From the NCBI RefSeq assembly GCF_009720145.1, contig NZ_CP046253.1:496001-560000 (forward strand): 64,000 nucleotides of DNA, read 5' to 3'. The notes below the pieces were generated by a model. That model was not told the DNA's origin. It made no database searches and worked only from the letters and a program-made list of their open reading frames with translations. The position numbers and the translations under genes were made by a program. This DNA is from Sphingobium sp. CAP-1. Its GTDB lineage: Bacteria; Pseudomonadota; Alphaproteobacteria; Sphingomonadales; Sphingomonadaceae. Every line of letters begins with the position of its first letter. Position 1 is the stretch's first letter. Positions 34,681 to 42,854 of the stretch are shown piece after piece.

Positions 34681-36521
34681 CAGCCGAACATGCCGTGCAT
34701 ATACCAGCTCAGATCCCCGGTCGGCGCGTCCACGCCATCACCGCGACGAAAAATCCAGAAACGCTCGCCGCCGGCCGCTTCAACCCGGAAATAGTCGCGA
34801 ACCGCCCACATTTCGCGGGCGCTGCGCCACCACTCCCCATGGATGCGCTCCGGACCGTCGCCGGCGACGACCCTGTAATCGGTGCCGCGCCATGTGAAGC
34901 GTCGCGGTGGATGATCGGGAAGCAGAGCGACGACATGAGAGAGGAGTTCGGGCCGTTTCAACATCCGCACGGGCCTCTTCCAGCCCGGCCAGCTTGTTGG
35001 CGCAGCCAGTGGCCCGATACGGCGGACGGCGCGCTCGGGCACGTCACTCTCATGGGACGTCAGACGGAATGGCGCGTCGGGTTCGATCCGTCCGGCAAGC
35101 TGGTCAACCAGAGGAGCAATGTCCAGTGACCGTCCGTCTGCCTCCAATCCAGCTTCCAGGGTCTGGGCCTTGAGTTCCTCAAGCCGTGGTGCCGTAAGCA
35201 ACATGGTTTCGATTCCAAGGCCCGGATCGATCTTCTCGATCCGCATGGCCAGCATCCGCTTCAAATGGCTGCCATCGCGCGTGGCCCGCGCCGTACCAAT
35301 CGCTACCCGCTGCTCGGTGCCATCGAGGACAAGGCAGGTAAGAACCGCGGCGCGCAATCCTGCACCTCGCACCTGCAACAGGATCACCAGATCCTCCACC
35401 AGATCGCCGATCACCTGATTGATCGCCTCTGCTGTGCCAATGGGTTCAAGCATGCGTCGCTCAACATGCGGCGCCTCAAACGCCACGACCGGCACGATCG
35501 GCTCAGCGACCATGCCGCGAGCCTGGTCGAGCCGCCGGACGGTTGCGAGCCCCAGCCGACGCGCGAGTGGCCCGCGCGGCATGGGATAGAGATCGGATAT
35601 GCGCTCCAGGCCGAACCGCGCCGCCGATAGCAGCGCAGTAGGCTCCAGACGAAGAGCGCTCAGCGGCAGCTCTGCGATGGCCTGTGTTTCCATACCCGAC
35701 GCCAGAAGCGTGACGGCATCACCGCTAAACCGCGCCATCGCATGCGCGGCACCTGGCGTGCCAGCAATGGCAATGCTGCCCGTGAAGCCGAGGCGTCCGA
35801 GAAAACGGAGGAGACGGCGACAGAAGCGTTCTTCGCCGCCGAAAAGATGGGTAGTGCCGGTAAGATCGAGCCAGAGGCCATCCCCCCCCGAAACGCTGGC
35901 AGTCGGGGTCCAATGACCAAGAGCATGCAGCGCCAACCGATCGAGCCAGGCGCGATCAGCTTCCGGCTCGGCATCCCGCACCTCAAGATCACTCACCAAG
36001 GCACGAGCGTGCGCTGCGGCCATACCGGGCCGTAAGCCCAGTTCAAGCGCCAGGGGACAGGCAGCCGTGAGCACTTCACGCTGCCCAACGCGCTCGATCA
36101 GGATGGTCGGCTGCCCCCACAGAGCGGCCCATGTGAGCTTGGCACCGTTGGCGGTACCCGCATTTCCAGATCTCTGTCCCGCCTCGTCAACAGACATGGC
36201 CCTGAACGGATGCTCGGCCGACTCGCTGCGTCGCCCCATCTCCCGCATGGTAGGTCGCTGGTGGGTCGGTAACGCGGCAATGTCGGCGTCGCTGGGACGT
36301 ACCCCAAGCGCTCCGTCACGCGCCCAGCGTGCGCCCGGTCGCCAGCCACCGCCACGCGGGACCGAACAGGCGCCCGGATTGTCGTCGATCGGCGGGGCGA
36401 AGCGCGGGGCGATCGACAGTGCAGCAGGCTCAGGCCGCCTGATTGACCGCTCCAACTGCCGGAGCCGCTCTATTGGCAGCTGCGGCAGGTAGAGCGAGGC
36501 GACCCGTATCATCGCACGCAT
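34680..36521 (-). CDS. imuB: ImuB, Y-family polymerase-like SOS protein
   Basis: 613 residues, inactive Y-family homologue that docks DnaE2 on the beta clamp. It begins IRVASLYLPQLPIERL; the acidic metal ligands found in true Y-family enzymes (DxD near the start) are not there, as usual for ImuB. FSGDAVTLLASGMETQAIAE and SALRLEPTALLSAARFGL correspond to the palm/thumb region. An insertion around residues 70-120 (GRRSESAEHPFRAMSVDEAG) is Ser/Arg-rich and perhaps disordered. The reading frame overlaps the 3' end of imuA by 92 nt if ATG 36521 is used; ATG 36512 or similar starts would shorten this slightly. Confidence 0.9.
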   Translation of the reverse strand: MRAMIRVASLYLPQLPIERLRQLERSIRRPEPAALSIAPRFAPPIDDNPGACSVPRGGGWRPGARWARDGALGVRPSDADIAALPTHQRPTMREMGRRSESAEHPFRAMSVDEAGQRSGNAGTANGAKLTWAALWGQPTILIERVGQREVLTAACPLALELGLRPGMAAAHARALVSDLEVRDAEPEADRAWLDRLALHALGHWTPTASVSGGDGLWLDLTGTTHLFGGEERFCRRLLRFLGRLGFTGSIAIAGTPGAAHAMARFSGDAVTLLASGMETQAIAELPLSALRLEPTALLSAARFGLERISDLYPMPRGPLARRLGLATVRRLDQARGMVAEPIVPVVAFEAPHVERRMLEPIGTAEAINQVIGDLVEDLVILLQVRGAGLRAAVLTCLVLDGTEQRVAIGTARATRDGSHLKRMLAMRIEKIDPGLGIETMLLTAPRLEELKAQTLEAGLEADGRSLDIAPLVDQLAGRIEPDAPFRLTSHESDVPERAVRRIGPLAAPTSWPGWKRPVRMLKRPELLSHVVALLPDHPPRRFTWRGTDYRVVAGDGPERIHGEWWRSAREMWAVRDYFRVEAAGGERFWIFRRGDGVDAPTGDLSWYMHGMFG

Positions 36522-37206
36522 CCAGTTCGATCAAAAAAGGGTTGCCGTTCCTTTGGCGGACCAACTCCACCGACCAGCGCGAGCGCCCGATCCCAGCATG
36601 CGGCAGACGCCCGGATGGAACAGAGCCGATCCGCCAGCGCGTCATCGCCGATGACAAGCCACTAAGCGGGCAGCGCTCACGGGCGCGATGGCGACGATAG
36701 AGCAGCATCGGCGTCTGGCCATCGGATGCAGCCAGCTGAAGACGCCGGGTGGCAGTCTGATCGGCTTGTCTGACCTCCGCGATAACGCATGCGAGCGAAC
36801 CATCGCGCAAGGCATCCTCCGCCATAGCAAGCACGGCGCTATCCTTCTGACCTTGAGCATAGAAGACCTGATCAGGGCGAAGCCCTACCTGCTCCAGTCC
36901 CGGCGCATAGAGGTCGAAGCGCGTGAGTGCCCAGAACACGGAAAAACCGGGCTGGTCAGCGAAACGAGCTGCTATGCCCGCCGCAAAAAGTGTCGCCGCA
37001 GCGTCGTCACTCAATGTGGCGGACGCCGCCGCGATCTCATGAAGACCGCCCCCGGCCAGCCCATGATCGGCAAGGCGTTCGTCCAGCGTACGGATGCCAA
37101 ATGCAAGCGATGGTCCACGCGCCGCGCGGGCATACGCCAGCTCTGCGCGAATAGCAGCAAGGTGATCGGCACGCGACCGATCAGGGAGGGAAGACAGGTT
37201 AGACAT
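36430..37206 (-). CDS. imuA: ImuA, RecA-like SOS mutasome protein
   Basis: 258 residues, ATG at 37206 (the longer TTG start at 37224 would lie at the LexA box and is not used). ImuA is a degenerate RecA-like protein: the SLAFGIRTLDERL start and GGGLHEIAAAS fit the family, and the P-loop lysine is absent in this region, as expected. With imuB and dnaE2 it makes the mutation-prone repair cassette common in alphaproteobacteria. The LexA box lies 21-35 nt upstream. Confidence 0.88.
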   Translation of the reverse strand: MSNLSSLPDRSRADHLAAIRAELAYARAARGPSLAFGIRTLDERLADHGLAGGGLHEIAAASATLSDDAAATLFAAGIAARFADQPGFSVFWALTRFDLYAPGLEQVGLRPDQVFYAQGQKDSAVLAMAEDALRDGSLACVIAEVRQADQTATRRLQLAASDGQTPMLLYRRHRARERCPLSGLSSAMTRWRIGSVPSGRLPHAGIGRSRWSVELVRQRNGNPFLIELDACDDTGRLALPAAAANRAAPAVGAVNQAA

Positions 37207-37226
37207 GGGAACATGACGACTCAAAT

Positions 37227-37241
37227 GTTCCCTTTATGTTC
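37227..37241. promoter_or_regulatory. LexA (SOS) box upstream of imuA
   Basis: GTTCCCTTTATGTTC is the alphaproteobacterial LexA site GTTC-N7-GTTC. It starts 21 nt before the imuA ATG, so LexA would repress the imuA-imuB-dnaE2 operon until DNA damage. Confidence 0.85.
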
Positions 37242-37306
37242 CTACTGCTCTGCAGATTCGTCAAGCGCGATGATCAACGCTCTGGCGCAAAGACCCCTAG
37301 CCACCG

Positions 37307-37729
37307 CTAACCCCTTAAGATTTGGAGCGTCATGGCATCCCGAATGCCAGCAAACCAGCGATCGAGCGCGGCGCTGAAAAGCGGCGAAGGAGCGGCTGCC
37401 TCAAAAAGCGTGAGTGACGACCGCAGTTTCATCGCATCGATGCTCCCCATGACCGCGACGGGATCATGCTGTGCAAGTGCCTGGAGTGCCTCCACGCATT
37501 CGATATAGCGATGGCCGAGCACATCATGTTTCAGATAGGCTCGCGCCTCTTCAATCGAGACGATGCCGTAATGATGCGCTGTCGGGCTCAACCCCAAGCC
37601 CCGCAGCTGTGGAAATATGAACCACATCCAATGCGATCGCTTCGCTCCGGCACGCAGCTCTGACAATGCCGTCTCATAGCAATTCGCTTGCGCTTCAACG
37701 AAGCGCTCCAGAGTGGCGTCGCTTGTCAT
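37307..37729 (-). CDS. DUF1810 family protein
   Basis: 140 residues of the DUF1810 family, small conserved proteins of unknown function. Landmarks: RFVEAQANCYETALSELRAG, RSHWMWFIFPQLRGLG and LRSSLTLFEAA. The ATG at 37729 overlaps the end of the SRAP gene (TGATG), so both are co-translated. Its neighbours (SRAP and imu genes) are SOS genes, which suggests a DNA-damage link, but no activity is known to me. Confidence 0.9.
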   Translation of the reverse strand: MTSDATLERFVEAQANCYETALSELRAGAKRSHWMWFIFPQLRGLGLSPTAHHYGIVSIEEARAYLKHDVLGHRYIECVEALQALAQHDPVAVMGSIDAMKLRSSLTLFEAAAPSPLFSAALDRWFAGIRDAMTLQILRG

Positions 37730-38346
37730 CAGAGCAACGCCCCCTGAGCGGGCGGCGCACCATAGACCTGCGTGACCGGCAGGCTTCCCTTGGGCGACCA
37801 ACGCAGCACCTCCTTGGCTGGAACGTTCGGATCCAGCCAGTCAGCCCATTGGTCACGGGCAAGCGGAATGATCTGTCGATGATGATAAGGAGCGACGTCC
37901 GGGCCGGCATCCATGGTGAGCATGGTAAAGGCCTCCCCCAAGGGACTTTCCCGCCAAATGCCCGCAATGCAGAACCAGTCATGATCCGCCATGGTGAAGA
38001 GCCATTTGTCGAGCCGCTTTTGCTTGGGATCGGTCGGGTCGGTAAATTCGTAGAATCCGTCGGCCAGGATGAGGCAGCGGTTCGAGATAAACTCGCGGCC
38101 CTCTGTCCGGAAATTATAGACCGGCCTGCCATTATGAGCGGGCCAGCTCCAGCGTCGGTTCACCAACTCACCGACACCGCGCTCTCCCTCGACGCTTCGG
38201 ACGATCGGCGCCATGTCGGTCATCTTGATATCTTCGCGCGCCGGCACGTTCGGCGTTCCCTCCGGCATCTTGATCTTGATCTTCAACCCATCGAAATCCT
38301 CCGCGATCGATGCGATGTCGATCAGCAGGCGATAGTCATTACACAT
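37729..38346 (-). CDS. SRAP-family abasic-site-crosslinking protein (YedK/HMCES type)
   Basis: 205 residues. Cys2, the residue that forms a covalent link to abasic sites in ssDNA, is right after the start Met (MCNDYRLL). Further family positions: VPAREDIKMTDMAPIVRS, PVYNFRTEGREF, CLILADGFYEF, TMLTMDAGPDVAPYHHRQII (the catalytic His of the HxR region). ATG at 38346. It is co-transcribed with the DUF1810 gene and faces a second SRAP-like gene across a shared LexA box. It likely shields abasic sites during SOS. Confidence 0.93.
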   Translation of the reverse strand: MCNDYRLLIDIASIAEDFDGLKIKIKMPEGTPNVPAREDIKMTDMAPIVRSVEGERGVGELVNRRWSWPAHNGRPVYNFRTEGREFISNRCLILADGFYEFTDPTDPKQKRLDKWLFTMADHDWFCIAGIWRESPLGEAFTMLTMDAGPDVAPYHHRQIIPLARDQWADWLDPNVPAKEVLRWSPKGSLPVTQVYGAPPAQGALL

Positions 38347-38387
38347 CCGGCCTCCTCGCGCGGGACCATAGCTTGCCCTCGCCCATC

Positions 38388-38402
38388 GTTCTCTGTATGT
38401 TC
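38388..38402. promoter_or_regulatory. LexA (SOS) box between the divergent SRAP genes
   Basis: GTTCTCTGTATGTTC (GTTC-N7-GTTC) in the 61-nt divergent spacer, so it can control both directions. It starts 6 nt before the ATG of the plus-strand gene, which is close, and 41 nt from the other. Confidence 0.82.
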
Positions 38403-38407
38403 CTCTC

Positions 38408-38926
38408 ATGGACTCGAAAGCAACACCCTTCGACTCCGAGGCGCTCGGAAGTCGCCGTGCCATCATCCGGCGCAACCCGGATGACGCGCAAGAGATTGAG
38501 ATGATCGAAGCAGCCTGGGGTTCCAACCCGCGCTTCAGCGGCGGACTTTCGTTCGAGTTCATCCGCGCCGAGAGCCGCAATTTTCCGAGCGGCCGTTGCC
38601 TGGTGGCAGCGTCTGAATTCCATATCCGCAATGGCGAGAAAAAATTCCGGGCCTTTCGCGAGGACGGCAATTTCTTCTATTTGGCAGCCATCTGGGAGCC
38701 AGCCATGGCCGACTGGCCGGTTAGCTATCGAATCATTACGGTTGACGCGAACCCGGAGGTCATTCGTTATCAGGCGCGCCACGGCGCTCTGATCGAGCGG
38801 CGCGATGCGCAGAAATGGCTGGATTTCACCGTTCCCGAGGAAGACCTACTGCTGACCCCACCAGCAGGCATTTTCACGATTGAGGAAATCCTGACCAAGC
38901 CGGTGCAGACCAGCTTGGCCTTCTGA
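38408..38926 (+). CDS. SRAP-like protein lacking the catalytic cysteine
   Basis: 172 residues, divergent from the SRAP gene above. The middle and end follow SRAP: GLSFEFIRAESRNF, RCLVAASEFHIRNGEKKFRA, FFYLAAIWEPAMADW, SYRIITVDANPEVIRYQARHGALIERR. Position 2 is Asp (MDSKATPF), not Cys, and no cysteine follows within the first 60 residues, so the DNA crosslink chemistry of the family cannot occur. It may modulate the active SRAP, bind ssDNA, or be decaying. An undetected upstream start would need to extend past the LexA box, which is unlikely. Confidence 0.78.
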   Translation: MDSKATPFDSEALGSRRAIIRRNPDDAQEIEMIEAAWGSNPRFSGGLSFEFIRAESRNFPSGRCLVAASEFHIRNGEKKFRAFREDGNFFYLAAIWEPAMADWPVSYRIITVDANPEVIRYQARHGALIERRDAQKWLDFTVPEEDLLLTPPAGIFTIEEILTKPVQTSLAF

Positions 38927-39164
38927 GCCCCTGTCTCGCCCCCTTGTCCTTCATTCCCGCCACGGACCTGTTTGACGAGCCTAAAGCGAGACACACGCCT
39001 CGACAAACGTTGGGACTTACCTGCCGTTGGAAATCGGAGCAACGAACGACCGCTTTTCGCATAAGCGGACGTCTCACGTTCGTTGATGCCTTTGCTTCGA
39101 GTCGGTAGGTAAAATCCAGACTGGCCAGCATCAGCGACGCGTGCCAGCCTGGAAACAGTCGTCC
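38927..39164. other. Intergenic region with nested hairpin
   Basis: Without a gene. Arms CAACGAACG (39040-39048) and CGTTCGTTG (39077-39085) enclose a second stem CCGCTT / AAGCGG (39050-39055, 39063-39068). A terminator for both convergent units is plausible. Confidence 0.45.
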
Positions 39165-40181
39165 TCAGAACCAGGATCGGATTCCGATCAGGAAATTCCA
39201 TCCTCCTGCCTTCTCGTCCCGTGCACGCCGAAAATCTGCCGTGTCGCCAAAAGCGCGCTCATATCGGACGCCGACATAGGGCGCGAACTCGGGTACGAAC
39301 TGGTAGCGCAGCCGTAGTCCCAGTTCGGCGGTGGAGAGGCCGGAGCCTATGCCAAGCTCAGGAACATCCTGCGCCGAAAAGTTGAGCTCAGCCGCAGGTT
39401 GAAGGATCAGCTTCTGGGTCAGACGCTGATCATATTCCGCCTCGATCCGCGCGGTGAAATCGCCTTTGTCCGACAGGAACAACGCCCCACCCATTTCGAA
39501 CCAATAAGGGGCAAGGCCCTGGACGCCGACAACGGCGTAAGTCCGATCGGGCCCCGCGCCAAAATCCTGACGGATACCGGCCTGAAGATTCCACCACGGG
39601 TCGAGCGCACGGCTCCAGAGCGCCTGAACCTCGGCGTGTTCCGGACTCTCGCCAAAGCTGCTTTCTCCTTCGGTCTTGAACCAGAGCCGGTCGATATCGC
39701 CACCGTACCAACCCTGGGCCTCCCACGCATAACCGTCCTTGCCCTTGCCCATGACCGCTTCCAGCTGATCGATCAGGATCATACCGCTTTTGATATCGCC
39801 ATGCTCCTTGCGGACGGTTTCGCGTGCCGGGGCCATTGCTTGCGCGCCGAAAATGGCATCGGCAGCGTGATCGGGACCACGCAATGCCGCCGCTGACGGC
39901 GGCGCCACCGGCGGATCGGGAATGCCGGGTTCATGCCCAGCATGAGCCCGGTGCGCGTCCGTTGCGGAAGTGGAAGGCATCTGATGACCGGCGTGTGGAT
40001 CCGATGGACCGGATGGAGACTGCGGCATATCGTGCCCGGCATGGGGGTCGTCAGCTTCTTCGTCCATCTGATGCCCCGCATGCGGATCGGCCGTCACCAG
40101 CTGTTCGGCGGCGGCATGGTTATGCTGCCCCAGCGCGGGCGTTGCGGCGGCCGCGAGAAGCAGGCTGAGGAGATACTTCAT
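39165..40181 (-). CDS. copB: Copper resistance protein CopB (outer membrane)
   Basis: 338 residues: signal peptide (MKYLLSLLLAAAATPALG), a His/Met-rich metal-binding stretch with repeats such as DPHAGHQM, DPHAGHDM and DPHAGHQM (residues about 32-70), then the CopB beta-barrel ending in Phe (GIRSWF). CopB binds or exports copper at the outer membrane. The start overlaps the copA stop by 4 nt. The length matches the family. Confidence 0.95.
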   Translation of the reverse strand: MKYLLSLLLAAAATPALGQHNHAAAEQLVTADPHAGHQMDEEADDPHAGHDMPQSPSGPSDPHAGHQMPSTSATDAHRAHAGHEPGIPDPPVAPPSAAALRGPDHAADAIFGAQAMAPARETVRKEHGDIKSGMILIDQLEAVMGKGKDGYAWEAQGWYGGDIDRLWFKTEGESSFGESPEHAEVQALWSRALDPWWNLQAGIRQDFGAGPDRTYAVVGVQGLAPYWFEMGGALFLSDKGDFTARIEAEYDQRLTQKLILQPAAELNFSAQDVPELGIGSGLSTAELGLRLRYQFVPEFAPYVGVRYERAFGDTADFRRARDEKAGGWNFLIGIRSWF

Positions 40182-41962
40182 GCCGCATCTCCCTCCAGCG
40201 GACGGATGGTGACGACACGGAACATTCCGGCGTGCATGTGAAGCAGCAGATGGCAGTGAAACGCCCAGTCGCCGGGTGCGTCTGCCGTCAGGTCTAAGCT
40301 GACCTTGCCGCCCGGCAACACATTGACCGTGTGCTTGCGGGGATAGCTGCCGGTATGGCCGTTCACCACCTCGAAGAAATGGCCATGCAGATGAATCGGG
40401 TGGGTCATCATCGTATCGTTGATGAGCACGACTCGTGCGCGTTCGTTACGTTCGAAGCGGATCGGCTCGACCCCTTCGCTGAATTTCTCGCCATCGAACG
40501 ACCACATGAAGCGCTCCATGTTGCCGGTGAGGTGGACCTCGATCGTGCGTTGCGGCGGGCGCGTGTCAGGGTTTGGGGTGAGCGACATAAGGTCACGGTA
40601 GGTCAGCACCTTGTGCCCGACATCTTCCAGCCCGACGCCCGGATCGCCGGTACGATCGGCTGGTGACATGGCGATGGCATCCACGCCAACACCGACCTTG
40701 ACGCTGTCGGGGACCAAAGACTTGTCGCGCATGTTCATGCTGCCCATCGAATGGGAGCCGCCATGACCCATCCCGGCCATTGCGCCATGGTCCATTCCAG
40801 CCATTGAACTATGATCCATGCTGCCCATGCCCATGTCCCTCATGGTGAGTGTCGGACGTGGGCGAAGCGGTGGAACGGACGCGGTCATCCCCATGCGCGG
40901 CGCGAGCGTGGCGCGCGCCATGCCGGAACGATCGATCGACTCCGCGACGAGCGTGAACGCCTTGTCCTCGGTTGGTTGGATAATGACGTCATAGGTCTCG
41001 GCATTGCCGATCTGGAATTCGTCCACGGTCACCGGACGGACATTCAGCCCATCAGCGCTGACCACGGTCATGGGCAGACCCGGAATGCGGATATTGAAGA
41101 TCGTCATGGTAGCAGCATTAATGAAGCGCAGCCGCACCCGCTCGCCGGAGCGAAAGAGGCCGGTCCAGTTTTCCTGCGGCCCGTGACCATTGACGAGATA
41201 AGTATAGGTGGCAGCCGTCACGTCCGCGATGTCCGTGGGGTCCATCCGCATCTTTCCCCACATGGCGCGGTCGGAAGCGGACATGCTCTCCTCGGGACCA
41301 CCACGCAGCATGCCGAACAGCGTCTGCCTCTGGCGGTTGAAATAGCCGCCTTCCGATTTGAGCTTGGTGACGAGCTGGTGCGGATGCAGGAAGGTCCAGT
41401 CGCTGAGCACGATCACATGCTCGCGATCATAGGCGACCGGATCGGGCTCGGCGGGATCGATCACGATCGGCCCGTAATGGCCCTGCTGCTCCTGGAGTCC
41501 GGAGTGGCTGTGATACCAGTAGGTGCCGCTTTGCAGCAGCGGAAATTCGTAAACGAAGGTAGTGTGCGGCTTGATACCAGGGAAGCTGACGCCGGGAACG
41601 CCGTCCATCTGAAATGGTACGATCAGCCCATGCCAGTGGATCGAGCTATCCTCATCCAGCGTATTTTCGACATGGAGGCGCACATTCTGCCCCTCGCGCA
41701 GCCGGATCAGCGGCGCGGGCAATACGCCGTTCATCGTGACGGCATGGCCGGTGCGGCCGCCAACCGTAAAGGGGGTGTTCGCGATTCTAAGGTGGATATT
41801 CTCGCCCGAAAGCGTGGGCATCTGCGGCGCCAGCCCCGGCGAGCCGGCCAGACCTGCCGAACCCGATTGGGCCCAGGCAGGGAACAGGCCGGAAAAGCCC
41901 AGTCCGGCGGCGCCGACCGCGCCGGCACGCAGCAGGGATCGCCGATCGATCGTCTGTGTCAT
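40178..41962 (-). CDS. copA: Multicopper oxidase CopA (copper resistance)
   Basis: 594-residue periplasmic multicopper oxidase. Twin-arginine signal (RRSLLRAGAVGAAGLGFSG). Copper-ligand motifs in order: HWHGLIVP, YHSHSGLQEQQGHYGP, and at the C-terminus HPIHLHGHFFEV and HCHLLLHMHAGM. A Met/His-rich segment (GMGSMDHSSMAGMDHGAMAG, about residues 360-410) can store or sense copper. It oxidises Cu(I) to the less toxic Cu(II). It is encoded upstream of and overlapping copB. Confidence 0.96.
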   Translation of the reverse strand: MTQTIDRRSLLRAGAVGAAGLGFSGLFPAWAQSGSAGLAGSPGLAPQMPTLSGENIHLRIANTPFTVGGRTGHAVTMNGVLPAPLIRLREGQNVRLHVENTLDEDSSIHWHGLIVPFQMDGVPGVSFPGIKPHTTFVYEFPLLQSGTYWYHSHSGLQEQQGHYGPIVIDPAEPDPVAYDREHVIVLSDWTFLHPHQLVTKLKSEGGYFNRQRQTLFGMLRGGPEESMSASDRAMWGKMRMDPTDIADVTAATYTYLVNGHGPQENWTGLFRSGERVRLRFINAATMTIFNIRIPGLPMTVVSADGLNVRPVTVDEFQIGNAETYDVIIQPTEDKAFTLVAESIDRSGMARATLAPRMGMTASVPPLRPRPTLTMRDMGMGSMDHSSMAGMDHGAMAGMGHGGSHSMGSMNMRDKSLVPDSVKVGVGVDAIAMSPADRTGDPGVGLEDVGHKVLTYRDLMSLTPNPDTRPPQRTIEVHLTGNMERFMWSFDGEKFSEGVEPIRFERNERARVVLINDTMMTHPIHLHGHFFEVVNGHTGSYPRKHTVNVLPGGKVSLDLTADAPGDWAFHCHLLLHMHAGMFRVVTIRPLEGDAA

Positions 41963-42048
41963 GATATTGTCCTCGGCTCCATCGGGGGAGCCCGCTATGT
42001 GCTGAATGGGCCGGGAGACGGGAAAGCCGCCTCCCGGTTTGCGTTCGA

Positions 42049-42315
42049 TCAGTGCTGACTCATGCCATGTCCGGCATGCGGATCGGCGGCAGGCGCCTCC
42101 GCCTTGCCCTCGGCCTTCATTTTCTCGCAGCAGGCCATCTTGCCATCAGCCCCCTTGTCGCAGCAGCCGCTGGACATATCGTGACCTTCATGCCCGTCAT
42201 GGCCGGTCTTTTCGCCCTGGCTGGTGGGTGGGGTGCGCACATCGGCCGGTGCGGCGCTCTGGGCGAAGGCTGGCATGGCGATCATCATCGTGATCGCAGC
42301 AATTATCAACTTCAT
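42049..42315 (-). CDS. Small periplasmic Cys/His/Met-rich metal-binding protein
   Basis: 88 residues: signal peptide (MKLIIAAITMMIAMPAFAQ), then HDGHEGHDMSSGCCDKGADG, KMACCEKM and a DPHAGHGM ending. The CC pairs and HxxH pattern fit metal binding, most likely copper or silver, as in periplasmic scavengers. Its position just upstream of copA on the same strand places it in the copper operon. No defined family is recognised. Confidence 0.72.
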   Translation of the reverse strand: MKLIIAAITMMIAMPAFAQSAAPADVRTPPTSQGEKTGHDGHEGHDMSSGCCDKGADGKMACCEKMKAEGKAEAPAADPHAGHGMSQH

Positions 42316-42345
42316 GACTAATCTCCGGAAGAAAGTGGATGAACC

Positions 42346-42684
42346 TCAATTCCCCGGAATCATGCGCGGCGGCGGCGTGTCTCTCTCAAGCGTGATCGCG
42401 ATGAGATGTTTCTGTCCCGCAACAGAATATAAGGCCTTTGTTGGCCGATCCAACTGCTCGATGAGGGAAGGCATTGCCGGGAACGCCGCGCAGGCAACGG
42501 CGCAGTGCATGCCGGGTTCGGGTGATTTACGATGGGAGGGAGATTCACTCCCGGCGCAATGCCCCGCGACCGAAGCCATCTCCATCGCACCCTGATGCGG
42601 CATAGCCGTTGCAGTGCCGCTCGCCATCGATACGGACGAGACGAGCATGGCAAGCGCAATCAGGAGCGACGAAAGCAACTTCAT
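42346..42684 (-). CDS. Small secreted protein of the copper operon
   Basis: 112 residues from the ATG at 42684, with a signal peptide (MKLLSSLLIALAMLVSSVSMA) and a few His/Cys residues (GHCAGSESPSH, MHCAVACAAFPAMP). It resembles the small DUF2946-like periplasmic proteins found near metal genes, but the match is loose. It begins the minus-strand copper operon, divergent from the P-type ATPase gene. Confidence 0.6.
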   Translation of the reverse strand: MKLLSSLLIALAMLVSSVSMASGTATAMPHQGAMEMASVAGHCAGSESPSHRKSPEPGMHCAVACAAFPAMPSLIEQLDRPTKALYSVAGQKHLIAITLERDTPPPRMIPGN

Positions 42685-42767
42685 CGCAATCCTGTTGGGT
42701 GGTGGGGCCTGTTGGGCGGTTGGGCCTTGGGTGACAACGATTCGAATCCTTTTCGAACCCTTCATGC

Positions 42768-42788
42768 ACCTTGACACAATGATAAGGT
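42768..42788 (+). promoter_or_regulatory. CueR/MerR-type operator and promoter of the P1B-ATPase gene
   Basis: ACCTT (42768-42772), 11-nt spacer and AAGGT (42784-42788): the inverted repeat read by CueR-type MerR activators. TTGACA (42771-42776) inside it serves as -35; a TATTGA hexamer at 42797-42802 gives an unusually long 20-nt spacer, the hallmark of MerR-activated promoters. Confidence 0.72.
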
Positions 42789-42854
42789 AAAGTGCCTATT
42801 GACTCTGACATGGTGTCAAACTCCATCTTGCCCTGCGATAGAAGGAGACGGTTG

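Noticed and set aside
33613..34794. A 393-codon plus-strand frame over dnaE2
   Set aside because: Antisense to the polymerase; no family features.
40811..42058. A 415-codon plus-strand frame over copA
   Set aside because: Antisense to the multicopper oxidase with all copper-ligand motifs; no independent evidence.
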